Source of the DNA: an uncultured Anaerolineae bacterium
GTDB lineage: Bacteria > Chloroflexota > Anaerolineae > Anaerolineales > Villigracilaceae
Reading direction: 5' to 3'
DNA length: 64,000 nt
Assembly (NCBI GenBank): GCA_903838415.1
Contig: CAILYI010000081.1
Location: 1 to 64,000, forward strand
A program made the position numbers and the translations under genes. The notes under the pieces are model-generated. The model did not search any database, was not told the DNA's origin, and saw only the letters and a program-made list of their open reading frames with translations. Each line of letters starts with the position of its first letter. Position 1 is the stretch's first letter. Positions 16,728 to 24,439 of the stretch are shown piece after piece.

Positions 16728-18332
16728 ATGTCCCGCCCATCCTCGCTATCTGTTCCGTTTTGGATTATTCTGATTGCCATCACCGCCGCGTTTGTGCTGG
16801 CTTTCAGCACCCCGGCTGGAATTGGCCTGACGAACGATTCCGCGGCTTATATCGGCGGGGCGCGCTCCATTTTAGCGGGAACGGGATACAGTGACGTCTG
16901 GCTGGATAGCTCGCTGGAAGCGCTCACGCACTACCCGCCGCTTTTTTCCATTTCATTGGCCGGACTCGGCCTGTTTGGCCTGGATCCGTTGCGTGGGGCG
17001 CGGCTGTTGAATATCCTGCTCTTTGGGGCCAACACGGCGCTGATGGGTTGGTTGGGCTGGCGGATGACCAAACTGCAGGCCGCTGGCATTTTCCTGGCCC
17101 TGCTTTTTGGCCTGAACGCCTCCATTTTGCGCGTTCACGCCTACGCTTTGAGTGAACCGCTGTTTTTATTCTTTAGCCTGTCCGCATTTATTTTTTTTGA
17201 TTTTTCGGTTGAACAACGAACGTCAGCCAGCAAACCAGTTTCAAATGGTTGGATGCTGCTTGTTGGCAGCCTGGCTTCCCTGGCTTTTCTGACGCGTTAC
17301 TCTGGTCTGGCCCTGATCGCCACCTTTTTTCTGGCAATCATCATCCTGAATTCCACTTGGCGCGCCCGTCTGACGAAATCCGCCTGGTTCCTGGCTGGGT
17401 GCCTTCCGTTGAGCGCAGCCTGGTTCATTCGCAATCGTCTGGTTGCCGGGAACGCCACCAACCGCACCTTTCAATTTCATCCAATTTTGTGGGATAACGT
17501 CAAGATTGGGTTATATAATGTGGCCGGGTTTCTGTTGCCGGTTCAGTCCTGGCAGCCTGCGCTATTCAAATCCGGCGCGCTGACATGGATTCTCCCCCTG
17601 CTGGCGCTGGCATTGCTCAGTTGGCTGGGTTTTCGCGCTTATCAACTGCTTTCCCATCCAAGTGAGACGCTGCCGCCCAGTCTGGCTTTTACCACGGCCG
17701 TTTACGTCTTTGGTTACCTGGGCGCGGTGCTGTTTTCGATGAGCTTTTTCGATGCCAGCACAAAATTCCAGCCGCGCATTCTGGCTCCGCTGTATGTTTC
17801 AGGGATGATTCTGTTCGCCGCTGCTTTGAGTCGCATCATCGGCATTGCCCGCAGCGCGGACGGAAATCTCAGGATCAAGTCGCTGACAGCTTTGGCGGTT
17901 GGATTTGCCGCACTTTCGCTGGGTCTGTCAATCTGGAGCTTTCTCCCGGCTGTCAGCGATTTGCGCAGCGCGGCGGGATTGGGCTATGGCTCCTGGCAGT
18001 GGCGTGATTCGATGGTGATGGAGTCTCTGAAAAAATTGCCGTCCGATGTGGCGATTTACACCAATTCCACTCCAGCGGTTTATCTGGTAACCGGGCGCGC
18101 CAGCCGGATCATTCCGACGGTCATTGACCCGGTGGACAACCTTCCGCGTGGCGATTATGCCCAAAATCTGGCCGCGATGCGCGCGGATTTGCTATCCCGG
18201 CGGGCGGTGCTGGCGCTGTTTGATACTTCCGATATTGAGGATGCGCTTGGTGCGGAAAATTTTGCTGAATTCATCGCCGGGCTGACGGTGCTCGAAAAAG
18301 CCCAGGGCGATATTTTGTACGGAATTCCATAA
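16728..18332 (+). CDS. GT39-like membrane glycosyltransferase
   Basis: This polytopic protein of 534 residues has an N-terminal helix and a first external loop with LTNDSAAYIGGARSILAG and LTHYPPLFSISLAG. That is the layout of GT39/ArnT-like enzymes; a single Asp is visible where PMTs have an acidic pair. Many membrane helices follow, and a soluble C-terminal 120 residues contain YTNSTPAVYLVTGR. It probably transfers a polyprenyl-linked sugar outside the membrane. It begins 11 bases after the stem-loop that follows sat-cysC and has no clear ribosome binding site. Confidence 0.75.
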   Translation: MSRPSSLSVPFWIILIAITAAFVLAFSTPAGIGLTNDSAAYIGGARSILAGTGYSDVWLDSSLEALTHYPPLFSISLAGLGLFGLDPLRGARLLNILLFGANTALMGWLGWRMTKLQAAGIFLALLFGLNASILRVHAYALSEPLFLFFSLSAFIFFDFSVEQRTSASKPVSNGWMLLVGSLASLAFLTRYSGLALIATFFLAIIILNSTWRARLTKSAWFLAGCLPLSAAWFIRNRLVAGNATNRTFQFHPILWDNVKIGLYNVAGFLLPVQSWQPALFKSGALTWILPLLALALLSWLGFRAYQLLSHPSETLPPSLAFTTAVYVFGYLGAVLFSMSFFDASTKFQPRILAPLYVSGMILFAAALSRIIGIARSADGNLRIKSLTALAVGFAALSLGLSIWSFLPAVSDLRSAAGLGYGSWQWRDSMVMESLKKLPSDVAIYTNSTPAVYLVTGRASRIIPTVIDPVDNLPRGDYAQNLAAMRADLLSRRAVLALFDTSDIEDALGAENFAEFIAGLTVLEKAQGDILYGIP

Positions 18333-18335
18333 TTG

Positions 18336-18364
18336 GTAGGGCAGACGCAAGGTTTTGCCCCTAC
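18336..18364. repeat. Family E short dyad (GTAGGGCA / TGCCCCTAC)
   Basis: GTAGGGCA at 18336-18343 pairs with TGCCCCTAC at 18356-18364 with one bulged base. It ends next to the AGGAGA ribosome binding site of the next gene and could affect its translation. Confidence 0.45.
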
Positions 18365-18375
18365 AGGAGATTGAA

Positions 18376-19209
18376 ATGCCCAAGATTCAAGATAAATTTG
18401 ATTTAACCGGCCGTGTTGCGATTGTCACGGGCGGCGGTGGACAGCTTGGTTTCGAGTTTTGCAAGACCTTGGTTGAAGCGGGCGCGTCAGTTGTGACCGC
18501 TGACCTGAATATGGTACATGCGGAAAGAGCCGCCAATCGTTTGATTGAAGCCGGTTACGACAAGACCTTCCCTTTTCAACTGGATATCACCAATGTCGAG
18601 TCGGTCCAAGCGATGATTGCTGAAACGCTGAAGCGCTATGGCCGGATCGATATCCTGGTCAACAGCGCTGCGCTCGATCCCAAATTCGATCCCGACGCGG
18701 CGGCGAAAGGCATTGCGCCGGGCGCTTTCGAAGATTATCCGCTCGAGATGTGGCAGGATGCGTTGAATGTCAACCTGACCGGGACATTTATCGTGACCCA
18801 GGCCTGCGTCCGGCAGATGGTGGCGCAGGGCAAAAAGGGCAGCATCATTAACATCTGTTCCACCTATGGGCTGAACGGCCCGGACCAGCGCATTTACGTC
18901 AAGGATGGCAAGCGCGTGGCCTTCAAGCCGGTCTATTACACCACCACCAAGGCCGGTGTGCTGGGTTTCACCAAATATCTCGCCGCCTATTATGCCGGGA
19001 CGGAAATTCGCGTCAACGCTCTCACGCCGGGCGGCGTCTATAACAACCACGAGGAATATTTTGTCACGAATTATTCCGCCAAGACCATCTTGGGGCGCAT
19101 GGCGCACAAGGATGAGATGAACGGCGCGCTGCTTTTCCTGGCGTCGGAAGCCTCATCGTATATGACCGGCGGCAACCTGGTTGTCGACGGTGGTTGGACA
19201 GCATGGTAA
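18376..19209 (+). CDS. Short-chain dehydrogenase/reductase
   Basis: This classical SDR of 277 residues has the cofactor loop TGGGGQLGFEF, then the structural NSAALD (in place of NNAG), and the catalytic Ser region NICSTYG. YYTTTKAG carries the Tyr and Lys of the active site. The insert DPDAAAKGIAPGAFEDYP after the first half is longer than usual. ATG 18376 is chosen because AGGAGA (18365-18370) lies just upstream. Genes of this kind beside NeuA/NeuB often modify the sugar precursor or the nonulosonate; the substrate is inferred only from the neighbours. Confidence 0.8.
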   Translation: MPKIQDKFDLTGRVAIVTGGGGQLGFEFCKTLVEAGASVVTADLNMVHAERAANRLIEAGYDKTFPFQLDITNVESVQAMIAETLKRYGRIDILVNSAALDPKFDPDAAAKGIAPGAFEDYPLEMWQDALNVNLTGTFIVTQACVRQMVAQGKKGSIINICSTYGLNGPDQRIYVKDGKRVAFKPVYYTTTKAGVLGFTKYLAAYYAGTEIRVNALTPGGVYNNHEEYFVTNYSAKTILGRMAHKDEMNGALLFLASEASSYMTGGNLVVDGGWTAW

Positions 19210-19281
19210 ATCAACAATAAACGACGGACAGTGAACGATAATGCGGTTTGTGGTTCATGGTTCATGGTTAAAAGGAATTGA

Positions 19282-20505
19282 ATGACTGAAGTTCTCGCCA
19301 TCATCCCGGCGCGGGGCGGCTCGAAAGGCATTCCGCGCAAAAATATTCGTAACTTTTCAGGCTATCCGTTGATTGCTTGGAGTATTGCGGCTGGATTGAA
19401 ATCCGAATTCGTGACGCGTGTCATCGTCAGCACGGATGACGAGGAAATTGCGGCTGTGGCGCGCGAATGGGGCGCAGAGACGCCTTTTTTGCGTCCGGCC
19501 GAATTTGCGCAGGATAACACCACAGATTTGCCCGTCTTTGAGCATGCGTTCAAATGGCTGGATGAAAACGAAGGGTACCGGCCCGAGGTCGTCGTGCAGT
19601 TAAGGCCCACGTCGCCGATTCGGCCGCAGACTTGCGTGGATGATGCGGTTAGAATCCTGCTGCAGCACGCTGACGCCGATTCAGTGCGGGGCGTGGTCCC
19701 AGCCGGGCAAAACCCTCATAAAATGTGGCGATTGGATGCGGGTGGAGAAAGTCCCATGCGGAATCTGCTTGCGGTAGATGGAATCGAGGAACCGTACAAT
19801 GCCCCTCGCCAGATCCTGCCTCCCATTTTCTGGCAAACCGGCCACATTGACGCGATTCGCCCCTCCGCCCTTGCAAACGGCTCGATGAGCGGCAAGAATA
19901 TTTATCCGCTGCTGATTGATCCGAAATTTACCGTTGATTTGGACAATCTGAACGATTGGATGCGCGCCGAGTGGCTGGTGGCTTTTGGCGGGCTGGAGAT
20001 GGTTACGCCTGGACGGGCGCGCCGCGCCATGCCGCAACGTGTGGATTTGCTGGTGCTGGATTTTGACGGCGTGGTGACAGATAATCGCGTTTGGGTGAGC
20101 GAGGACGGCCACGAGATGGTGGCGGCCTATCGCAGCGACAGCCTGATCATGCGCAAACTTCAACAGGCCGGGACGGAGGTCGTCATTCTTTCATCGGAGG
20201 TCAACCCGGTGGTGGCGGCGCGCGCGCGGAAAATGAAAGTCGAAGCGATTCACGGCATCGATCAGGATGATAAATCGGTGGTGCTGAAAAATCTGCTTGA
20301 AATGCGGAAAATCGATCCGGCCAATGTGGTTTACATGGGGAACGATTTGAATGATTTGACCAGTTTTGCGCTGGCGGGTTGGGCGGTGGCTGTGGCTGAT
20401 GCCCAGCCTGAAGTGCTGCGCGCGGCGGACTTCGTGACATCGAAAACCGGTGGACACGGCGCCGTTCGCGAAATATGTGATTTGATTTTGTTGGGAAAGC
20501 GGTAG
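19282..20505 (+). CDS. neuA: CMP-nonulosonate synthetase fused to a KdsC-like HAD phosphatase
   Basis: This bifunctional protein has 407 residues. The N-terminal cytidylyltransferase (about 1-235) opens with IIPARGGSKGIPRKNIR, the CTP-binding signature, and has LRPTSPIR and GHIDAIRP. The C-terminal HAD domain (about 253-405) carries DFDGVVTDNR (nucleophile Asp260, acid/base Asp262), ILSSE, and GNDLNDLTSF, as in KDO-8-phosphate phosphatases. The enzyme may remove phosphate from a nonulosonate-9-phosphate and then activate the acid with CTP. AAAAGGA precedes the ATG. Animal CMP-sialate synthetase and some bacterial CMP-KDN synthetases show the same fusion. The stop codon lies inside a family A repeat. 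Confidence 0.9.
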   Translation: MTEVLAIIPARGGSKGIPRKNIRNFSGYPLIAWSIAAGLKSEFVTRVIVSTDDEEIAAVAREWGAETPFLRPAEFAQDNTTDLPVFEHAFKWLDENEGYRPEVVVQLRPTSPIRPQTCVDDAVRILLQHADADSVRGVVPAGQNPHKMWRLDAGGESPMRNLLAVDGIEEPYNAPRQILPPIFWQTGHIDAIRPSALANGSMSGKNIYPLLIDPKFTVDLDNLNDWMRAEWLVAFGGLEMVTPGRARRAMPQRVDLLVLDFDGVVTDNRVWVSEDGHEMVAAYRSDSLIMRKLQQAGTEVVILSSEVNPVVAARARKMKVEAIHGIDQDDKSVVLKNLLEMRKIDPANVVYMGNDLNDLTSFALAGWAVAVADAQPEVLRAADFVTSKTGGHGAVREICDLILLGKR

Positions 20506-20638
20506 GTTGGTAAAACGGTAAATTGGGAAACTGGTAGGTTGGTAAATTGGGAACCGCTTTTCCTCCCAATCTGTCACCCCACCAATCTGTCACCCCACCA
20601 ATCTACCAACCTGCCAACTTGCCAACTTACCAACCTTT
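20504..20638. repeat. Family A dyad repeat, full inverted pair
   Basis: The G-rich half (GGTAGGTTGGTAAAACGG, GGTAAATTGGGAAACTGG and so on) faces a C-rich half (CACCCCACCAATCTACC, AACTTGCCAACTTACC). Inside the right half CCCAATCTGTCACC is duplicated in tandem. The repeat fills the spacer from the neuA stop to the ribosome binding site of the next gene. Confidence 0.7.
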
Positions 20639-20656
20639 AAAATACCAGGAGTAAAA

Positions 20657-21541
20657 ATGACTCGTGAAATAAAGCTCGGAAACAAACTGGCCGGTGACGG
20701 GCATCCCGTTTACGTCATCGCCGAAATTGGCATCAACCATAATGGCGACCTGGGGATCGCGCTGGAGATGGTAAAGGCCGCCGCTCATGCTGGCGCGGAC
20801 GCGGTCAAATTCCAGAAACGTACTCCCGCTGTTTGCACACCGCCTGAACAGCAGACCCAGATGCGCGAGACGCCCTGGGGTTATATCTCGTACCTGGATT
20901 ATCGTTATAAAGTTGAGTTTGATCAGGAAGCTTACACCGAAGTTGACCGGCAATGCAAAAAATTGGGCATCGATTGGATGGTTTCAGTCTGGGATGAGCC
21001 TTCGGTGGATTTCATGGAACAGTTTGAGACCCCGGCTTATAAAGTGCCGTCCGCTTCGTTGACGGACCTGTCTTTGTTGAAATACACCCGCAAAACCGGG
21101 AAACCGCTGATCATCTCAACCGGTATGTCAACCATGGACGAAATTCATCGCGGCGTGGATGCGGTCGGGCTGGAAAATCTGATTGTCATGCACTGCACCA
21201 GCGCTTATCCCTGCGAGCCGGCTGAACTCAATCTGCGCATGATTGAAACCCTTCGCAAGGAATTCCCGGATACCGTGATTGGTTATTCCGGCCATGAAGT
21301 TGGGCTGGTTCCGTCGGCGGTGGCGGTGGCTTTGGGCGCGTGCATCGTTGAACGACATTTCACGCTCGATCGGGCCATGTGGGGCAGCGATCAGGCTGCA
21401 TCCGTTGAACCGGGCGGCTTTGAAAAACTGGTGAAATACATCCGCGTCACCGAAGCTGGCATGGGAGATGGCGTCAAAAAGGTGTATGAGAGCGAAATGT
21501 CGTCGCGTAAGAAGCTGCGGCGCATCAAGGACAGTGAATAG
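20657..21541 (+). CDS. NeuB-family synthase lacking the SAF domain
   Basis: This protein of 294 residues is a NeuB-type TIM barrel with the canonical AEIGINHNGDL near its start. It continues with KVPSASLTDLSLLKY, GMSTMDEI, IVMHCTSAYPC, GYSGHE and ERHFTLDRAMWGSD. It stops about 60 residues before a normal NeuB would end, and no SAF/antifreeze-like domain follows. In known enzymes that domain covers the partner's active site, so a different substrate mode is likely. AGGAG precedes the ATG. It follows the NeuA-HAD gene directly, so the two probably act in one pathway, distinct from that of the full-length NeuB at 1752. Confidence 0.85.
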   Translation: MTREIKLGNKLAGDGHPVYVIAEIGINHNGDLGIALEMVKAAAHAGADAVKFQKRTPAVCTPPEQQTQMRETPWGYISYLDYRYKVEFDQEAYTEVDRQCKKLGIDWMVSVWDEPSVDFMEQFETPAYKVPSASLTDLSLLKYTRKTGKPLIISTGMSTMDEIHRGVDAVGLENLIVMHCTSAYPCEPAELNLRMIETLRKEFPDTVIGYSGHEVGLVPSAVAVALGACIVERHFTLDRAMWGSDQAASVEPGGFEKLVKYIRVTEAGMGDGVKKVYESEMSSRKKLRRIKDSE

Positions 21542-21573
21542 AATACCCATTCCGGCCATCCGGCAGCAGACTT

Positions 21574-22428
21574 ATGAAACTTAGTGACCAACTCCGCCGC
21601 TCCCTCCGCGCGCCAGCAAAAACCTTGCTGGCCATGAACCGTTGGAAGCGGTTTTCTTTCGATGAGGCGCCAGCCATCTTTGGGAATGCCAAGCCCAAGA
21701 GTGGCTCGCATTTGCTGTTGCAGATTCTGAACGGTTTCTGCCAGATTATGCCATACCGGTATGTTGAAGCTGAGCCGGTGCGAACGGTCAAAAAAGATGG
21801 TGGAAAGCGCAGCGAAGGCCATATCGTGGCGGATTTGCAGGCGATTCCTGGCGGCGTGATTGGCTGGGGATATGTCGACGCCACCACTGAAAATGTGGCT
21901 TTCCTGTGCCAGCCGGAGCGTGTTAATTACTTCATCTACCGCGATCCGCGCGACATGTTGATTTCGCACGTCTTTTTTGCCACGGATATGCACGAAGGCC
22001 ACGGCATGCACGCCTATTATCAAAAACTGTCCGATTTTGACGAACGGCTGAAAGTGGCCATCACTGGCATTGACCGGGATGGACTCTATATGGTCAGCGT
22101 CCGGCAGCGCTACGAAGGCGTGTTCCAGTGGCTGGAACAGCCATCAGTGCAGTGTATTCGTTTCGAATCGTTGATTAATCAGCGCGAGGCTACCCTGAAT
22201 CAAATGCTCGATCAGGTTGAAAAAACCGGTTACAAAATCCCCACGCCGCGCGCCCAGGCTCTGGAAATATTGACTGAAACCATCCAGCCGAAAAAGTCAA
22301 AAACCTTCCGCTCCGGCAAAAGCGGGGAGTGGCGCAAATATTTCAAGGCTGAGCATAAAGCCCTGTTTAAAGATGTGGCCGAGGATTTGCTGGTCAGATT
22401 GGGCTACGAACCAAACAATGACTGGTAA
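21574..22428 (+). CDS. PAPS-dependent sulfotransferase 2
   Basis: This sulfotransferase of 284 residues has the 5'-PSB loop KPKSGSH at residues 40-46 and the 3'-phosphate motif YRDPRDMLISH (Arg123). It ends with a conserved tail FRSGKSGEWRKYFKAEH, then LLVRLGYE. It is a clear paralogue of the protein at 35632 and more distant from the one at 10493. It should sulfate a glycan using PAPS made by Sat-CysC. It follows the SAF-less NeuB by 32 bases and ends before a strong terminator, so it closes the first glycan block. Confidence 0.85.
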   Translation: MKLSDQLRRSLRAPAKTLLAMNRWKRFSFDEAPAIFGNAKPKSGSHLLLQILNGFCQIMPYRYVEAEPVRTVKKDGGKRSEGHIVADLQAIPGGVIGWGYVDATTENVAFLCQPERVNYFIYRDPRDMLISHVFFATDMHEGHGMHAYYQKLSDFDERLKVAITGIDRDGLYMVSVRQRYEGVFQWLEQPSVQCIRFESLINQREATLNQMLDQVEKTGYKIPTPRAQALEILTETIQPKKSKTFRSGKSGEWRKYFKAEHKALFKDVAEDLLVRLGYEPNNDW

Positions 22429-22453
22429 GCAGCGTTGTTGAACGCTGGTAATG

Positions 22454-22495
22454 ACAAACCTCCCAATCGGACTGCCCGATTGGGAGGTTTGTTTT
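22454..22495. terminator. Bidirectional terminator
   Basis: A perfect 17-bp stem (22454-22470 and 22476-22492) with loop ACTGC is followed by a short T-run. It lies between convergent genes. Confidence 0.85.
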
Positions 22496-22501
22496 GGCTG
22501 A

Positions 22502-23248
22502 TTATTTTTTCCGCGCTGCCACGTAGACGTTGACTGCCTCGAACATGAACACCGCCAGATCAGGATGCATCTGGTCGAAATTGGCTTTGAAACGCGGATC
22601 ATCCGTATAAACGCTGGCCAATCCCAAAAGTTGATCTAGGTTGGGCGTCCAAAAGTAATCCATGTGTTTGCGCCAACGCTCCACCAGCGCCTGCACCTCG
22701 GCAGAATCGGCGCCTGAGGGCATTGCGGTGATTAATTCAGTGTAAATCTGGTTGCCTTCGTCAAGCACTTTCTGTTTCTGTTCGGCGGAATAACTTTTCC
22801 ACTTCTTGTTCGAAGCCCGGACAGTTTCACGGTCATACGTCTGTTCGGCTTCACGGGCGTACTGCTCTTCTTCCTCGGGGGTAAAACCGGCAAATAGTTG
22901 TTTCGTGCTCATATCTTTTTGTCCTTTCAAATGCGAAATAGTATCGTCCACCGTTCTGACCAGGCGTTCCAGCCGCGTAATGCGCTTCCCGATTTCCGCT
23001 TTGTGGCTTTCCAGCGCGGAAAGCAGATCGAAATCATGGCGTCCCATGATTTTCTTGACATCATCCAGCGATAGGCCCAGTTCCCGGTAAAACAGGATTT
23101 GTTGCAACTGCAGGACTGACTCGTCTCCGTAATAGCGATAGCCGTTCTCGCCAATCCTGGACGGCTTGAGCAGCCCGATGGCATCGTAATGGTGCAGGGT
23201 GCGCGGCGTGACGCCTGCCAGGGTGGAAAGTTCTTTGACAGTGAACAT
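22502..23248 (-). CDS. MerR-family regulator with TipAS drug-binding domain
   Basis: This protein of 248 residues has an N-terminal MerR winged helix (FTVKELSTLAGVTPRTLHHYDAIGLL) and a coiled coil (about residues 75-110). A C-terminal TipAS-like domain contains EEEQYAREAEQTYD and FWTPNLDQLLGLASVY. Such proteins bind hydrophobic or peptide drugs and twist a long-spacer promoter to activate it. Its own promoter has the MerR-type 19-base spacer (23255-23285) and a dyad, so it is probably autoregulated. No obvious target gene lies beside it. The stop faces the terminator shared with sulfotransferase 2. Confidence 0.88.
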   Translation of the reverse strand: MFTVKELSTLAGVTPRTLHHYDAIGLLKPSRIGENGYRYYGDESVLQLQQILFYRELGLSLDDVKKIMGRHDFDLLSALESHKAEIGKRITRLERLVRTVDDTISHLKGQKDMSTKQLFAGFTPEEEEQYAREAEQTYDRETVRASNKKWKSYSAEQKQKVLDEGNQIYTELITAMPSGADSAEVQALVERWRKHMDYFWTPNLDQLLGLASVYTDDPRFKANFDQMHPDLAVFMFEAVNVYVAARKK

Positions 23249-23254
23249 GTCCCT

Positions 23255-23285
23255 ACTATAAACCCTGACGCTGCGTTAATGTCAA
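23255..23285 (-). promoter_or_regulatory. MerR-type promoter with 19-base spacer and dyad
   Basis: On the minus strand TTGACA (23280-23285) and TATAGT (23255-23260) are separated by exactly 19 bases. This is the lengthened spacer that MerR-type activators need. The spacer region carries an inverted repeat, CCTTGAC and GTCAGGG, separated by 11 bases. Only six bases separate the -10 from the ATG, so the transcript would be leaderless or nearly so. Confidence 0.75.
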
Positions 23286-23465
23286 GGGCGCAGTGTGGAT
23301 AATCTGAACCCAGGCTCAGGCCAAAAGCGCGCCCACCAGCCTTGCTACCACGTCAAATGTGCTTGCTACCAGGTGACATGAGTTTGCAAATTCTTTAAAT
23401 GCTTTACCTTTGTGTACCTTGTATTTAAATTTCTAATGCAAGCAAAAACACAGCACACGAGTAAT

Positions 23466-23506
23466 AAAAAAACAGGGTAAACCATTATGGGGTTTGCCCT
23501 GTTTTT
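23466..23506 (-). terminator. Terminator of the sugar catabolism operon
   Basis: On the minus strand a 16-bp stem (AAAAACAGGGCAAACC and its partner, one G-U pair) with a seven-base loop is followed by a run of T. It lies just after the aldo/keto reductase stop. Confidence 0.85.
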
Positions 23507-23525
23507 GGATTGACTGGCTTGAAGC

Positions 23526-24437
23526 TTATTCGACTGCGGCGATCAATGTCTCAAGCTGGGGAATTCTTTTGACGCCCACTACCAGCGAAACGATGCTGGG
23601 TTGGTCCAGCAGTCCCTGGAGCGCGTGCTGGAGCAGGCTGCGGCCCTTGCTTTCAGCTTCGAGCTGGATTTTTTCGAGCTTATCGAAGAGCTCGTCGTTG
23701 AGCGGCATCGTCCATTCGGGCTTTTCGGCCTGGCGCGAATCGGCTGGAACTGTCCCGCCGCGCTGGTATTTGTTGGTCAGCAAACCACCTTGCAGCACCT
23801 GGTAGGGAAGTACCGCGATCTGCTCCCGCTGGCACAAAGGCAGGATTTCGGCCTCTATATCGCGTTTGAGCAGGCTGTAGGCGGGTTGCAGCGCCACGGG
23901 TCGGCGCCAGCCGTTTTCGTCACAGATTTTCAACAGGCTGACGATCTGTTCCGCAGAGAAGTTGGAAATCGCCCAGTGGCGCGCTTTCCCGGCATCGATG
24001 ATCTCGTTGAAAGCCTGCACCGACTCAGCCATCGGCGTGGATAAATCAGCCTTGTGCATATAGTACAGGTCGACATACTCACAATCCAGCCGGGCCAAGG
24101 AGCGATCAATTTCACGCAGAACGTGGGCGCGACTCAAACCCTGATCGCCATCCGCGGGACCGATTTTCATGCCAACTTTGGTGGCTAATACGGCCTGTTC
24201 ACGTTTGCCTTTCAAAGCCTTGCCTAAAATCTCCTCTGCCACACCGCCAGGAGAGCCAACGTACCTGGAATAGCCCTCGTACATGTTGGCGGTATCCAAA
24301 AAGTTGACGCCGTGATCCAGGGCCCAATGCGTGAGATTGATGGCATCTGCCTCACCGACAGGTGTGCCAAAGGTCATTGTCCCCAGGCACAGGGGAGAAA
24401 CTTTCAGGTCAGTCTTGGGAAGCGCGCGTAAATTCAT
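23526..24437 (-). CDS. Aldo/keto reductase
   Basis: This NADPH-dependent reductase has 303 residues. It carries the AKR catalytic residues in order: Asp and Tyr in FLDTANMYEGYSR, Lys in VLATKVGM, and His in LYYMHKAD. A C-terminal cofactor-binding part follows (SLVVGVKRIPQLETL). It is the last gene of the minus-strand operon and starts two bases after the aminotransferase gene. In this context it probably reduces a sugar aldehyde formed by the aldolase encoded upstream; that role is inferred. A terminator follows. Confidence 0.85.
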   Translation of the reverse strand: MNLRALPKTDLKVSPLCLGTMTFGTPVGEADAINLTHWALDHGVNFLDTANMYEGYSRYVGSPGGVAEEILGKALKGKREQAVLATKVGMKIGPADGDQGLSRAHVLREIDRSLARLDCEYVDLYYMHKADLSTPMAESVQAFNEIIDAGKARHWAISNFSAEQIVSLLKICDENGWRRPVALQPAYSLLKRDIEAEILPLCQREQIAVLPYQVLQGGLLTNKYQRGGTVPADSRQAEKPEWTMPLNDELFDKLEKIQLEAESKGRSLLQHALQGLLDQPSIVSLVVGVKRIPQLETLIAAVE

Positions 24438-24439
24438 GT

